DNA of 64,000 nt from Helicoverpa zea (GCF_022581195.2 NC_061459.1:11842001-11906000); one strand, 5' to 3'. Counted from the stretch's first letter, positions 31,978 to 44,415 are shown. Numbers and translations: made by a program. Notes: generated by a model from the letters alone, not told the origin.

Positions 31978-34116
31978 ATGAAAGGTTTTGTGCTATTCCT
32001 GGTTATCGTGCTTCTTGCGTATACGTACGCTGCCTCAAGTAAGTTTATATTTTGTTTAAGATTTTATTCTTGTAGCATTAAATTGTTATTACTGTATACC
32101 CTAGATGTATCCACCTAATTTCTATAGAACTCTGTAATATTGTTTTGGGTATTGTTTACTCTGATGATCTGACCTGCTCAACTCTTACCCGGGCATTTAG
32201 ATGCCCCTTGGTAAGGCTGGACGTCAAACTTTGTGGCTTCTGAATACTCGTAACGACTGCCAAAATCGGTTAAATTAATGACAGTCAGTCAGCAGACCAA
32301 CCAATGTATCGTGCCTTACAAAGCGCGGTAGTAAGATGGTCAATTTGTATAATTTATTATTACATTTTTAGCTCAATTTGAATTGTATAACATTCTCAGG
32401 GATAGATAGAAAACTGTATGAAATATGTAATTAATTCTATTTTCTTTTAAAAAGAGTGTCCATGGAGTTTCTTGCCGGTTCTTCTCCATGAGACCAACTC
32501 TTTGGAACCGTGCACCTAAGTTTGACATTTCGAAGGAGCTTCCATAAGTAGGCCTATTTGAAATAAAAAAATTGAGTTTGAGTCACTCACGGTATGACCA
32601 CAGCGCGTCAACCGTTGCTTTATCATATCATGAACCTTTCCGCGTGGCTTTTACTTAGCCACTAGCTCTTCACTTCTTCATTTATAGAAAACTAGCTTCC
32701 GCCCGCGGCTTCGCCCGCGTGTTGTGTTGATAAAAGTTGCCTATGTGTTAATTCAGGGTATCACCTATCTACATACCCAACCAAATCGGTCCAGTCGTTT
32801 TTGCGTGAAAGAATGACAAACATACATCCATACATACTCATCACTCACAAACTTTCACATATCCTACTAATATTATAATTGTGTAAATGGTAAATTTGGT
32901 ATATAGATAAGGGATACCCTGGATTAACACATAGGCTACTTTTTATGAATACACCACGCGGGCGAAGCCGCTGACGGAAGCTAGTATAATATAAAAAGTA
33001 GGATATAAGATTCTATTTATTTTATTTAACTTTTCATTAAATGTCAATATAATTAGCAGGGGCACCTGTTAACTACGGCAATATAGAGGCGCATACCGGC
33101 AGTGCTGCTTCTGGAGTCGTGTCGGACTCAACCTTTGGAAATGGCGCGTTTAGTGCAGCTGGTAGAAGGTAATAAATATTTGAATTCTATTCACTATCCA
33201 GCTTGGGGATAGGGTACAATAAAGTTATATCCCGATAGTTTATAGATAGATGTCAAATCATAGCTATTTCCCAGAGGATCAAAAAACTTTCGTCAACTTG
33301 CAGGCCTAAAAGAGATGGTATTTTAAACTGTAGTAATATTTCAGTTTTGAAATATTTTATTTTGTGTTGTAAATATCTATGTAAATAAAGTATTTCAAAA
33401 CTGAAATATTACTATATAGTTTAGATAGATTGGTTTTAGTCATTAAAAGTCTGACAATGCCTCCTGCTGTATATAGTGGGTTACCTGGTAGTTTTCTATC
33501 TCAAAACAATTGATCACTGTTGTCACTCAGTAGTTTATCCACTAAGCTGGCAGCATTTATGTCAAATGCTAGCTTTTGGGGCATAAATTCAAGTTTTGTC
33601 CTATAGGTATAAATAGGCTAGCTAGGCTAGGTAGCTAGTTGTTGTTTAAATCATACTTTAATTTTTAGGGTTCCGTACCCAAATGGTAAAACGGGACCCT
33701 ATTGTTTTCGCTCCTCTGTCCGTCCGTCCGTCTGTCACCAGGCTGTATCTCATGAACCGTGATAGTATGAGAGCTGAAATTTTCACAGATGATGTATTTT
33801 TGTTGCCGCCATAACAAAAAATACTGAAAACTATAATTAAATAAATATTTTTGGTGGCTCCCATACAGCAAACGTGATTTCCGTTTTATAAATAATGGTA
33901 CGGAACCCTTCGTTCGCGAGTCCGACTTGCACTTGGCCGGTTTTTATATCTGTTTACCTATCGGTAAAAAAAATAATCACGCACAAGCTACATACATAAA
34001 TATCAAACCGAGATCCTCCTTTTTTGTAGTCGGTAAAAAAATGGAATCGCTTTTATATACATATTTCTTTAAATTTCAGATCGTGTGGTTTGTTCTCGCT
34101 GTTTTCGGGTTGCTGA
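31978..34116 (+). CDS. Secreted Cys-tail peptide F
   Basis: Exons 31978-32038, 33057-33168 and 34080-34116 (69 aa). Signal peptide MKGFVLFLVIVLLAYTYA then AS in place of AP. Exon 2 APVNYGNIEAHTGSAASG, VVSDSTFGNGAFSAAGRR across the junction; tail CGLFSLFSGC with 8 residues between cysteines. The intron 1 acceptor is tandem TAGCAG: both choices stay in frame and differ by one residue. TATA TATAAAT 31923-31929; initiator TCAAT. Intron 2 (about 910 bases) contains the dispersed 'gggttccgtacccaaatggt' repeat. A canonical AATAAA was not found near the end; ATTAAA-like sequence lies near 34358. Confidence 0.85.
32160..32990. repeat. Cluster of repeat fragments in intron 1 of gene F
   Basis: A SINE family 1 fragment (minus, 32160-32260); a LINE 3' end ('gagtttcttgccggttcttc' to 'tgaaataaaa', 32449-32583); and two facing copies of the 'cttccgcccgcggcttcgcc' repeat (32693-32890 and 32890-32990). 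Confidence 0.6.
33665..33950 (+). repeat. 'GGGTTCCGTACCC' dispersed repeat in intron 2 of gene F
   Basis: Starts 'agggttccgtacccaaatgg' and ends 'gtacggaacccttcgttcg' then 'gacttgcacttggccgg'. The ends are partly complementary. A fragment recurs at 63289-63330. Confidence 0.6.
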
Positions 34117-34575
34117 TTGCATATGCATACTATACATTCAGATGGCAGAAACAACTGGAGAGCATAAGAAATATTTTTTTCTGAGATTTATATGTATATG
34201 ACAATTATGATAGATACCATTATTTCTCTACGCAAGCAAGTCCCGCGACAAGCTTTTCCATTATTGAAATCATATTTTATTTCTTTTCTCACCTATTAAA
34301 AAAAAAAAAACGTAATCCTACAGTTGTAGAATTTTATACGTCATTATTGTGTATTTATTAAATATAAATATTTGTATTTTATAGTTTATGTGTTTTTATT
34401 TTCATTTCTTAAAATTATAATAATGTTAATTAATTGTGAAACGACGTTTAGAACATAGCATAATGAGCTATTAAACTATGTATAATGACATATTATACTG
34501 CCAAAAAACGTTGAATGTTTGGTTTTTTTATTATTTTGAATTGAGTCATAATCATCATTGATTTTTATGTAATTA

Positions 34576-34740
34576 CTAGCTTTCGCCCGCGGTTTCACCC
34601 GCGTCCCGTAGCCGGATAGTGACAAAAACTATCCTTAAACCTTCTCCCGGGTCTAAGTTACCTCCCCTCTAATTTTCAGCCAAATCGGTTAAGCCGTTTT
34701 CATGTTTTGCCGTGACAACGGAAAGTGGGTTTCATTTTTA
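34576..34740 (+). repeat. Lepidopteran 'GCCCGCGG' repeat
   Basis: 'tagctttcgcccgcggtttc' followed by 'acccgcgtcccg' and 'ccaaatcggttaagccgttt'. Confidence 0.6.
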
Positions 34741-34744
34741 TATA

Positions 34745-36493
34745 CAGTCATGGTCACATAATTAAAGACACCCCCCAACTCGAAGTGAAATAAATAGTTA
34801 TGGTACTGACATGAGATTAAGCACGGTATAAAATGTAATATTCTTATTATTAAAACAAATATTACATTGTGTTCTTCAAATTAAGGACAAAAAATATTTA
34901 CTTTCTTTAATACTTTAGATATAACGCTCTATGGGAAATGAACACTAACTTTTGTAGCTGATACTTGGCTGGTCAACTAATTAAAGACAGTGTGGCCCAG
35001 TTAAGAAAAAAAAACCAAAGATAGAAATAGTTGCCATACTTTTTTTAGAAGTGAGTAAAATACTTATGAAAACTCGAATTAGGTAATAATTTAGGTTTCT
35101 TTCATTAACAATTTTCATTTTAGTCCTATCAATAAGACTAGAACAAAAATTTTGGTAAGTAAAATGTTTTAGGCTTCTTAAAATTAGTTTTGACATGCGG
35201 ATTTATTCATACCACTTGATCTGTAGTAAGAACATGGTAATAAATTTATTATTAAAGATTCCTTATCAATGGCACTTACAAAAGGCAAGGTTTGAGAACA
35301 ACTGAAAACCGACCCCAAGGAAAACTTGTCCGCAAACAGACTTTAAGGCGGTGCTATAGGCAAATAGTGAACCATTTACATGATTCGGTACTGGTTTTTT
35401 TGGGAGTCATCTGATGCTAAAAGGACGACAATTGTGTCTGCAGAACTTTTAGACTACAACCGGGTCGGGAAAAGCTGTAAGGCATGGGTATCGGAAGATG
35501 TTACTTTTGGAAAAGCACCGCCTGTCCATACTGTAGTTGGCTATTTCTATCAAATGTGAAAGGTGCAGTGAACAAGTGTTCAAAAATGTATTTTTTTTCT
35601 CATTAAACAAAGGGATTCGCATAATTCTAAAATAATGCATCGAAATTAGTCGCCTCCAAAACATGAGATGGAACCAAAGTACACTAAGAAAGTTCTCAAA
35701 CATAGGAGGCGAAAAAGTAATAGTGTGGGGCTTCTCTCCACTACTTGGTGTGGTGATCTTTTAGAAAGAATCTTTTAAAAATAGGCGAATTCAAGTACTA
35801 TAATATTTTAGAAATAAGCATGTTGTTATATGCTAAGCATAATTTACCAGTCCTTAGCGCTTTCCAAATTAGAAAAGTTCTGAAAAACACTGTAAGAGTA
35901 GTAAAAAGGACTCTTTGATCGAGCAACTTATGACGGTTTTGGTTTGGCCCATTGCAAATTTAATAGAAAAAATGGTAATCGGCCAGAAACACAATGGCGA
36001 TAAGTCATACATGAAACATTGATCAATTTTACACAGATTTTTATGAAGCATGGAAGAAAATTCCCGTAGCGACTTAAAACAAAACTGACCGCTTGCACGT
36101 TTCGGGATGTCGTGCTGTCATTGAGGTAAAAGGAAATAAACCGAATATTAGTACTCATTAGTATGCTTAGTTATAGTGCAGGGAATGTTGTTATAGAAAA
36201 GTACCATCAATAATATTAATAATTTGCATTTCTTCCTCTGAGCAAATGGAGTGTCTTTAATTATGGGCAGGCCACGTTATGGTTTATACCACTCGAGATT
36301 TGGATAAAGCGAAAAAAATCTTGTCGCGGAGGATCACTGAAGATAGTCTTTAGTTTTAATATTTCGCAATGCCCTCTTAAATATTTTAAAATAGAAAATA
36401 AAGTTCCAATAGCAATCAGAAAAAAGAAATACAGATAAAATGCGGCGGCAATTTAAGATTCCAACAGTGTCTTTAATTAGTTGACCACGACTG
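34745..36493 (+). mobile_element. Decayed Tc1/mariner-type transposon
   Basis: Inverted ends 'cagtcatggtcacataatta' and (complement of the right end) 'cagtcgtggtcaactaatta', each flanked by TA. Traces of transposase on the plus strand are interrupted by many stops and frameshifts: VSAELLDYNRVGKSCKAW, then VIVWGFSPL (compare the Tc1 'VMVWGC' motif), then WPIANLIEKM where the family has a 'WPAQSPDLNPIENLW'-like block. No usable gene. Confidence 0.75.
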
Positions 36494-36699
36494 TATATAG
36501 ATTATTCTTTGCTCTGTCATTCTTTATGGCTCGTAACATAAAAATAATTTGCATATCTGTGAGTAACGTATCATAACCGTCATGAATTATTAAATGATGT
36601 CACTCATCTTCTAAGTAAATATGTTGTTGATTTGCCTTATTAATAAATCTATCATTCATGTTTACCTTTTTGTATCAAGGGGAAAATCATTATGGAAAA

Positions 36700-36880
36700 T
36701 CCGCCACCCGGCGTCGGTGGTCCTACCGGATTGTTCGAAAGAGTTACCGCGGCCCTGGTATATAAAAGGCCTACGAAGGAACACAATGGATTTTTTAGTC
36801 AGTAAAAGTCTGACACTCCCTCACCGCTGCTAACCCACAGCGGGATGGGTCATTTGATGATTTTTGACATCGTTAAAAAA
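36700..36880 (+). repeat. Repeat R3 copy
   Basis: 'ggattgttcgaaagagttac' to 'cgctgctaacccacagcg'. Confidence 0.6.
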
Positions 36881-36954
36881 ACAAGTCGGTGGTCGGATGT
36901 GCTAGCAAAAAACTCATCTAGTATTGTTTAATAAAATACCCACCTTTGGTCAAA

Positions 36955-37190
36955 AGCACGGCTGTCATTTGAACATATTTGGCAGTCGTTACGGACAGTC
37001 GAAAGCCAGAAAGTCTGCAGATAGTCTTACCAAGGGGTATCTGTGTATCCCGGGGAGCTGGGTTGAGGAGATCAGATAGGCAGTCGCTCCGTGTAAAACA
37101 CTGGTACTCAGCTGTACCTGTCCGGTTAGACTGGAAGCCGACCCCAACATAGATGGGAAAAGTCTCGGGAGATGATGATGATGTTGATCG
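36955..37190 (+). mobile_element. SINE family 1 3' part
   Basis: 'ggcagtcgttacggacagtc' to 'ctcgggagatgatgatgatg'; head missing. Confidence 0.75.
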
Positions 37191-37400
37191 GAGATCACGT
37201 AAATGTCGGTCCTGCGCCTGTTCTCTCTCCAGTCGTGTCGGATTGCCGTGACATCGGGCTATGAGAGCGAAGGAATAATGAGTGCACCTGTGTCTGCGCA
37301 AATGCTTGTGCACTTTAATATGTCCTGCGCAGTTGGCTGATCTCCTTACATGAAAACAGCCGCCGTAGCCGATAATCGGCTAGGAGGACACCATGTGCTA
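37191..37400 (+). mobile_element. SINE family 2 copy
   Basis: 'cagtcgtgtcggattgccgt' and 'gcacctgtgtctgcgcaaat' to 'gccgataatcggc'. It directly abuts the preceding SINE. Confidence 0.7.
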
Positions 37401-37830
37401 ATCTATTAGATATCCTTTACGTCCTATCAAATCAAAAACATCATATTGTTTTCATTCATATAAACTTCTTCCTTTTTTCTCGATTACATACAATTCTCCA
37501 TTAGAAAGCTACATTATCTGCGAGTAAAATAAGCTATATTTTATCTCGGTGCGGGCAGTGTTTACACGGGACGTGGGTGAAACCGCGGGAAAACGGCTAG
37601 TCGACTATAAGGAAAAAGTTTGATATAATTTGCTCAGAATGATTATTGTTATCGAAATATAGCTGGCAATATTTTTAGGTATGATTGTAGGTGACTATTA
37701 AATCTCTTTTTGAGAAGATCATAAAAGCACACATAAAAACTGGTGTTATCATTTATTTTATAGTCTTGTTTACATAGTTAATTAATACTATCTTCCAGAA
37801 TATTTTTTTACTTATATTGGTGTTGAATTG

Positions 37831-38145
37831 ATAGTCGTGGTGGCCTAGTGGGCAAAGAACCAACCTCTCGAGTATGAGGGCGCGGGTTCGATTCCAGGTC
37901 AATTCCAGGTCGATTCCAGGTCAAGTAAAAATGCAACTTTTCTAAGTTAGTATGTACTTTCTAAGAATATCTTAGACACCAATTACTGTGTTTCGGATGG
38001 CACGTTAAACTGTAGGTCCCGGCTGTCATTGAACATCCTTGGCAGTCGTTACGGGTAGTCAGTATCCAGTAAGTCTGACACCAGTCTAACCACAGGGTAT
38101 TGGTAAAACTGTAAAGCATAGTTGGGAAAAAGGCTCGGAGGATGA
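37831..38145 (+). mobile_element. SINE family 1 with a triplicated B-box region
   Basis: Head 'gtcgtggtggcctagtgggc'. The 'gattccaggtcaa' segment is repeated three times (37889-37925), probably by slippage. The 3' tail is shortened ('ggctcggaggatgaggatga'). Confidence 0.8.
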
Positions 38146-38238
38146 GGATGATTGATGTTGAATCATATTAATAATAAATAAATCTCTGTATTTATTACTT
38201 CTTTTCTTCAATTGAATATAGAGTCCTTTCTGACATGT

Positions 38239-39445
38239 TCAGCATCCATGAAACAGCGCTTTCAAGGGTCCACACGGTCTGAAATAAAACAAAATTACTT
38301 AACAAATCCCATTTTTTGTTTTGAGATGGAAAACTATCGCATGACCTGCTGTGAACAACAAGATGGAGTAAAGTCTGACACTCGTCAGACTTTACTGACT
38401 GAGACCTAGACCCTAGACCTGAGCTGTATCTATTCCTGTGGAGATTTTCAAATTGAACATAATCATAAGAATATCTTGTACCCTATTATTATTAAATAAT
38501 TTTTATTGCGGCTTTTTTCTTATTTTACTTTTTATTAGGTAACTCAAACAACTCAAGTCCACAATCCACGTACACATGTACACCCACGCACACACATAAA
38601 CGTAACTACACACACTCACTAAATCCCACATACACACGCCTTCTTTTTTTTTTTAATGTACCTACATTTATAAATGTTAAAATTGTTACTAATGTTAGAA
38701 AACTATTTTAGTTGATAAGAAAAAAATACAGTACATTGCTCCATTAGAGACGAAAGAGACTGTGTTGAGATGTTAGTTATTCTTTAGAAAAATAAAGTAG
38801 TTTTTTTTTTCTTATTACCTTAGATTAGCTGCACTCAACGCGCCGTTTCCAAAGGTTGAGCCTGTCACTCCTCCAGAAGCGACACTGCCGGAATGAGCTT
38901 CTACATTGCTGTAGCTAGTTGCTCCCTCTGCAAAAAATGAATTAAACTAAATAACATTAATTAAATAAAAGTAAAAACCTATTATCTCAATGAAGTTTAT
39001 TGCGTAATATTTAAGTTAAATATCAAGTAAAATCTTGTAACAGTTAAATGGGTTTCATTTTAATTTTAAGTTAAGCACGGATACAAAAGCGGCAAAGAAT
39101 GGACCATGATAATTATTGTATTTTTTTTTATTAATTCACCGATTCAAATCATATGGAAGTTATTATGTAGAAGAACTCAAGGAATAGCTATTCTTTGCCG
39201 CACGGCTATAGATCATCAAATTACACAATTATTTCACAGGGGTGGAAAAATTACCAAAATGCATTATTACCAGAGTCAACAGAAATCACATAGACACACC
39301 TGGACATCATTAAACAAGGAGGGAGTAATGGGTTTTTAAATGGTGGTGGTCTGGGGAAAGGTTCAAACGGACCCCACAAAGGGGGTGGGGTAGCGTATGT
39401 ACACGCAAGAAGCACGGTAACCAGGGATATCACAAAACTTCTCAT
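38239..39445 (-). pseudogene. Secreted Cys-tail peptide G (exon 1 donor lost)
   Basis: Minus-strand parts: exon 1-like from ATG 39445, exon 2 at 38819-38927 and exon 3 at 38239-38278. Exon 1 reads MRSFVISLVTVLLACTYATP, more diverged than any intact copy. The donor that follows CCAC in the family (GTAAGT) is replaced by CCCCTTTG, so the normal splice is impossible. Exon 2 (GATSYSNVEAHSGSVASG, GVTGSTFGNGALSAANL) and exon 3 (PCGPLKALFHGC) remain open with proper splice sites. An in-phase alternative donor GTAATA near 39272 would give an extended pro-region. The TATA box is also degraded (GTTAAAAAC at 39494-39502). Probably a recent pseudogene. Confidence 0.75.
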
Positions 39446-40059
39446 CTTGTTCGACTGTTTTCACAACACTGATGCAAATGTCATCTCTGCCTTGTTTTTA
39501 ACCTGGGTTCGCGATACATGGAGATAAAAATATAAAAAAAATACTTTAAAACTTCTCATTATCAATTTGTTATTGTAAAAATGAAATAATCTTATTATGA
39601 GCAACTCTTTAAAATAAATATAGCTTGCACTTTGCTTTGGGATAAGTTGTGAACCGCACATGCCGCGACTGCATGAAAACAATTGATATCTAAGGGCGAC
39701 CACACATGCTTCTGCTGTTTCGATACAAAACGGTTTCATGTAAATACATACAAACCAGTACCGCAGCTGCGGTTTACACCATGCAGCCGCATTCAAACTG
39801 ATAGCATTCAGAACATACCTTTAAAGTTTTTAAAATAAATGCTTTTTTTTGTTTAATTATGTAAAATAATGTTAAGGACGATGGGCGTTTTACTCCAACA
39901 TGCTGATTATAGTACCATTGCCTAGGTCTTGGCAAGGCAAAAAATGTTCACTAAGACGACTAGTCCCAAATCCTTGTTCATTTCATAAATCATCAACGTA
40001 GATGTAGCAGAACATAAGATACCAGCTAGACTGGCGTTTTCGAAATTAGTTCTGGACGT

Positions 40060-40440
40060 GGATATTAGAAAAGAACTTGATGAAAAATTTGGGGATACTG
40101 CATCTGACTCTGTAGACAATCCGACAATTGACGCTGAATGGCGCTGTTTCGCTGATAACCCGCACAAGGTCTCAAAACTGGTTGTTGGTAGGGTGCAAAA
40201 GAAGAATCAAGACTGGTTTGATGATTCTGATACGGAATTGCGACAACTTGTTGGAGTTTCGATGCTCTCTCAGAAGTGCCCATAGTAACCAAGAGCGCAA
40301 TGCACTTCATCAAGTCCTTAAGAGAAAAGTGCGTAAATTGAAAAATGACTGGTGGCTGGCTAAGGCCCAACACTTACGTTTGGCAGATACCAATCAAACT
40401 GCTAGATTTTTCGAAAGTCTCAGAACTTTTTCTCCGTACT
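40060..40440 (+). mobile_element. LINE fragment (linker region), frameshifted
   Basis: Two overlapping frames read parts of one LINE protein region: DWFDDSDTELRQLV, then after a shift RSAHSNQERNALHQVLKRK and VRKLKNDWWLAKAQHL, the segment lying between endonuclease and reverse transcriptase. No catalytic domain present. Confidence 0.65.
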
Positions 40441-40504
40441 AATCGACATATATTTACCAGTATATTAGTGTATTTAATTTAATGTGATTAGGAACGACAC
40501 ACTT

Positions 40505-40735
40505 TGTATATCGTCCCACTGCTGGGCACAGGCCTCCTATCATACTCTTATCACTTTGCTTGCTCAGTAAGAGTTAATGATTTCAAACTCCATAGTTTAT
40601 ATAGATGTTTTCCTTCATCTTTAATCTGTCATTGATGGCCAACTTAGAATGTACAGAAAAAGTTGCATTGGTACGTGCCTGACCGGGAATCGAACCCCCA
40701 TACTTATACTTTAGAGACTGGTGCTGATCTCTAAG
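40505..40735 (-). mobile_element. SINE family 1, tail type B (minus)
   Basis: 'cgtcccactgctgggcacag' (3' tail reversed) to 'gcctgaccgggaatcgaacc' (B-box reversed). Confidence 0.8.
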
Positions 40736-41020
40736 ATATCCTTAAGTATAAGGAAAAGTTTGATATAATTTGATCAGAATGATTTTAAGTTATCGAAATA
40801 TTATCTTTTTAGGTAGATAATAAAAGCATCAAAGTAACTGGTGTTATCATTTATTTTATATTCTTGTTTACATAATTTATTAATATTATCTTACAATATG
40901 TTCGTTTACTTAAATTCATTTGTATTGATGTGATGAGTATTAAATAAATCTCTGTAAATATTGTTTCTTTTTAATTCTTGTTGTTATCTTCAATTGAATA
41001 AAGAGTCCTTACTGACATTT

Positions 41021-42347
41021 TCAGCAACCTGTAAACAGCGCTTCGAAAAGTCCACATATTCTGAAACAAAAACAAATTATTAACAAGAGATTCCCATTTG
41101 TAGTTTTGAGATGGAAAATCAAAAGAAGAAAGTTTACTAACTGAACCCTATACTAGTTAATTCTCGACCTGTAATTCTTTGGGTTTTTTCAAAATTTGTA
41201 CAATTATATACTATTACTAAATTGGACTGCCTCATTGGTCTAGTTATCGCAAGTTCGACTGCTGTGCACGAGGTCTCTGAACTCACTTTGTGGGTTTAAG
41301 AAACTTTCACCAAAGCAACCCGCAGTCTAAATAATCTTTAATAATGGTTTTAAACACTTTTTATTTTTTATTACCTTCTAGGACCACCTGCACTAAACGC
41401 GCCATTTCCAAAGGTTGAGCCTGACACGACTCCTGAAGCAGCACTGCCGGAATGCGCCTGGACATTGGCGTAGTTAGCAGCTCCCTCTGCAAATAAAAAT
41501 GAAAACCTTAAACTCTAATTTCAACTCAAAATCATACCTGGCTGCAAAACAGCACTTTTTGAATGTCAAAATTCACAAAAGACAGTCCCCAAAACGTTAC
41601 CAATTCATGTGTTTTTGCTGGGAATAAGAAGTCCTCAGCAAAACTGTCTTTAGTTTAGGAAAACTTTTCAATAAAGATTCTTGTTACAATATGCAGAGCT
41701 TAACATTAATATTAAAATAATTGTATAAAACCACTATATGCTAGCTAGCGCTCTAGCTAGCACAGTGATTGAAGCATGATAATTATTTTAAGAACGTTCT
41801 GTTAAATCGTTGATGCAAATGATCAAGAGATTATTATGCAAAATAACTCAAGGAAAGGCCGTTCATATCACGGCTGTAGAACATAATTTTATTTTTCATA
41901 ATTGCCAGGTAGCCTTAAATATATATTATGTATTTTTATTTAATTTGAGGCATTTCATCATCCTCCGAGCCTTTATCCCAACTATGTTGGGGTCGGCTTT
42001 CAGTCTAACCAGATTCAGCTGAATATCAGTGCTCTATAAGAAGCGACTGCCTATCCGACCTCCTCAACCCAGTAACCCGGGCAATCCAATACCCCTTGGT
42101 TAGACTGGTGTCAAACTTGCTGGCTTCTGACTACCCGTAACGACTGCCAAGGATGTTCAATGACAGCCGGGACCTACAGTTTAACGTGCCACCCGAAACA
42201 CAGTCATCGGTGTCTAAGATATACTTAGAAAGTACATACACATAATTTGATGCACTTATTAAATTTTAAATTAAATATAGACTTACGTGGGGCAGCGTAG
42301 GTGTACGCAAGGAGCACGATAACCAGGAATAGCACAAAACCTTTCAT
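41021..42347 (-). CDS. Secreted Cys-tail peptide H
   Basis: Minus-strand exons 42287-42347, 41375-41486 and 41021-41060 (70 aa). Signal peptide MKGFVLFLVIVLLAYTYA, AP; exon 2 GAANYANVQAHSGSAASG, VVSGSTFGNGAFSAGG, then PRR; exon 3 ICGLFEALFTGC with 9 residues between cysteines. Tail class shared with G and J. TATA CTTATAAACG (42395-42404 reversed). AATAAA on the minus strand at 40850-40855. Intron 1 holds a minus-strand SINE (41958-42240) and sequence similar to intron 1 of G ('tcaaggaaaggccgttcata' versus 'tcaaggaatagctattcttt'), which supports segmental duplication. Intron 2 holds a SINE family 2 head. Confidence 0.88.
41228..41330 (+). mobile_element. SINE family 2 head in intron 2 of gene H
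   Basis: 'gactgcctcattggtctagt' with a B-box-like 'gttcgactgc', then 'tttgtgggtttaagaaac'. Confidence 0.6.
41958..42240 (-). mobile_element. SINE family 1 (minus) in intron 1 of gene H
   Basis: 'catcatcctccgagccttta' to 'acttagaaagtacatacaca'; the tRNA head is missing. Confidence 0.8.
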
Positions 42348-42584
42348 CTTGTTCGACTGCTCTCACAACACTAATGCAAATATCATCAGTGTGTCGTTTA
42401 TAAGCTGGGTTCGCGAGTCAGAGATAAAAGTATCAAAAATTACTCCAGAGCATTTCTTTATCAATTTGTTTTTGTAAATATAATATAATCTTACTATGGA
42501 CATCTTGTTTTTTCCTTATAACATTGCAGCTAGCACGTTTTGGGATAGGTAGTGGAACTTACGTTGGGGCTCCTCTAGCTTCAA

Positions 42585-42675
42585 GTAAACCTTATAATAA
42601 TGGTGTCTCAGCCGATTGTCAGCCACGGCTGTTCCCATATGAGGCAGGTCAGTCAGCTGCGCAGGACGTCTTATA
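42585..42675 (-). mobile_element. SINE family 2 fragment
   Basis: 'tcagccgattgtcagccacg' and 'cagtcagctgcgcaggacgt' match the SINE family 2 3' part reversed. Confidence 0.5.
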
Positions 42676-42679
42676 TCGA

Positions 42680-43800
42680 CAAAACTAAAGCAGTTAATTT
42701 TTTTATTTCCAAGCGCACAGCACCTCGTAAAACTATTACTTTTCGTCTCCATTCCTGCCAAAACTCCAATAGTTGCTCCTGCCCTCAAATAGAAAACACT
42801 ACACTCCATTAAATACTTAGGTATTTATCTAGACTGCAAAACTGCATGGACAACCCACATAAATACACTGAGTAACAGAGTCCGAATGCTGCTTCATATA
42901 TTTAAGCGCTTGGGTAAGGTGGCCGACGAAGCTGTAGTAAAAATGGTTTATTACTCACTTTGCCAATCAATTCTCAGTTACTGTATCGTCTCATGGGGAT
43001 CTGCATCTAAATCTCATATGATGAAAATCGAACGTGCACAGCGTGCTCTGCTTAAAGTTGCATACAGGAGACCGTATAGATATCGCACTAATTTACTTTA
43101 CGCAGAAGCTAAGGTGCTGAGAGTCAGGCAGCTATACATTCTCTCAACTACGTTGCGATTTCACAAAACGTCACTAAACAGCTGCAGATCTCAGCAACGC
43201 TCCAGTCGTCTGGTGAACTGGGATAAAGCCCATATCAATAAATCTTTTGGAAGAAGATCGTTTGCTTTCATGGGCTCTCATCTGTACACTAAAGTAAATA
43301 AAACCCTCAAAATTCTAAAGCTAACCAAAAAAAATTGCTCTAAAGTAATCTCCCTTTGGCTACTCAGTCTGGATTATGATCAAACAGAGGACGTCTTAAA
43401 GATATTGTCATAAGAAGAGCAAAATAAAATATCAACAATAAACACATTTAAAGTAAACGAGTAAGCATCACACTAACACTTGCAATCACTCTTACCTTTC
43501 TCACATGCACTCACACACTTAACATTACATTACACTCGCACACCAACCACACCACACTTCCCACATTCATTCACTACATCACACACATTACTACACTACC
43601 GAAACTACTCAATTTATTTTTTTATTTAATTTGTAAATCATAAATAATGTAAACTATTGTCTTTGTTACTGTACTCACCTTATGGTCACGGATTGAAAGA
43701 GACTGGACCCCACAACACAGGGAATCCTAGTGTGGGGTTCAGAGCTTCATTTCCATTTGTAAAAAACTATTGAGACAATAAATTATTTTTATTTTATTTT
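42680..43800 (+). mobile_element. LINE 3' part (C-terminal ORF2 and 3' UTR), frameshifted
   Basis: A first frame (NFFISKRTAPRKTITF) breaks at about 42808 and continues one frame over as KYLGIYLDCKTAWTTHIN, MVYYSLCQSILSYCIVSWG and IERAQRALLKVAYRRPYRY, the post-RT region of jockey/CR1-type LINEs, ending at a stop at 43411-43413. The 3' end is an (ATTTT)n-like tail near 43780-43810. 5'-truncated and frameshifted. Confidence 0.8.
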
Positions 43801-43814
43801 ATTTATTTTATAGT

Positions 43815-43925
43815 GACTAGTGTTTGCGCAGACAGGTGCACTCCCCATTCCTTCATTCTCATAGCCCAATGATACGGAAACTCTCATAATCACCAACTTC
43901 CAAGCTTCGGGCTGCTATATGAAAG
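43815..43925 (-). mobile_element. SINE family 2 fragment
   Basis: 'gtttgcgcagacaggtgcac' and 'tccaagcttcgggctgctat'. Confidence 0.55.
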
Positions 43926-44415
43926 TTGAAAGAAAGTCTCTTTTCGAGATGTCTTGCCTTGTTGATGTCACTTCTACGTTTTCTAGTTATTCATGGCAAG
44001 CCCTTTCGTTTGATATAATATTGCAGATATGTATTGTCATCTAAACTAAACGAATGTGCTATGCAAGACGATGTTGAAGACACACATGTGGTGACAATAA
44101 AACAGCTCTGACTTGTCATCGGTCAATTATGTCAAGCAAAGCTTCTTTTTATCCTTTCTGCCTGTTTGTGAGTTTCAATATTTATAGAAAATGTGGTGAG
44201 TTGAAAATATATTCGTTCACGGTAAGTACATGTATATTGGTGACTATTATAATCTTATTTTGAGTTGATAAAAAAAATAACAATTGGGTACGTGTATGAT
44301 CGTTTATTTTCAATTTTCATTTAAATTATGAACTTTTTCAGTCAAATCATTATTACATTATTATTATTTTTTTTATAAATCGATGCTAAATTACAAGTAA
44401 TCATTTATACAGTGT

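Noticed and set aside
36989..37313. Open frames of 69 and 131 codons
   Set aside because: Both are readings of the two adjacent SINE copies; similar frames arise in other SINE copies.
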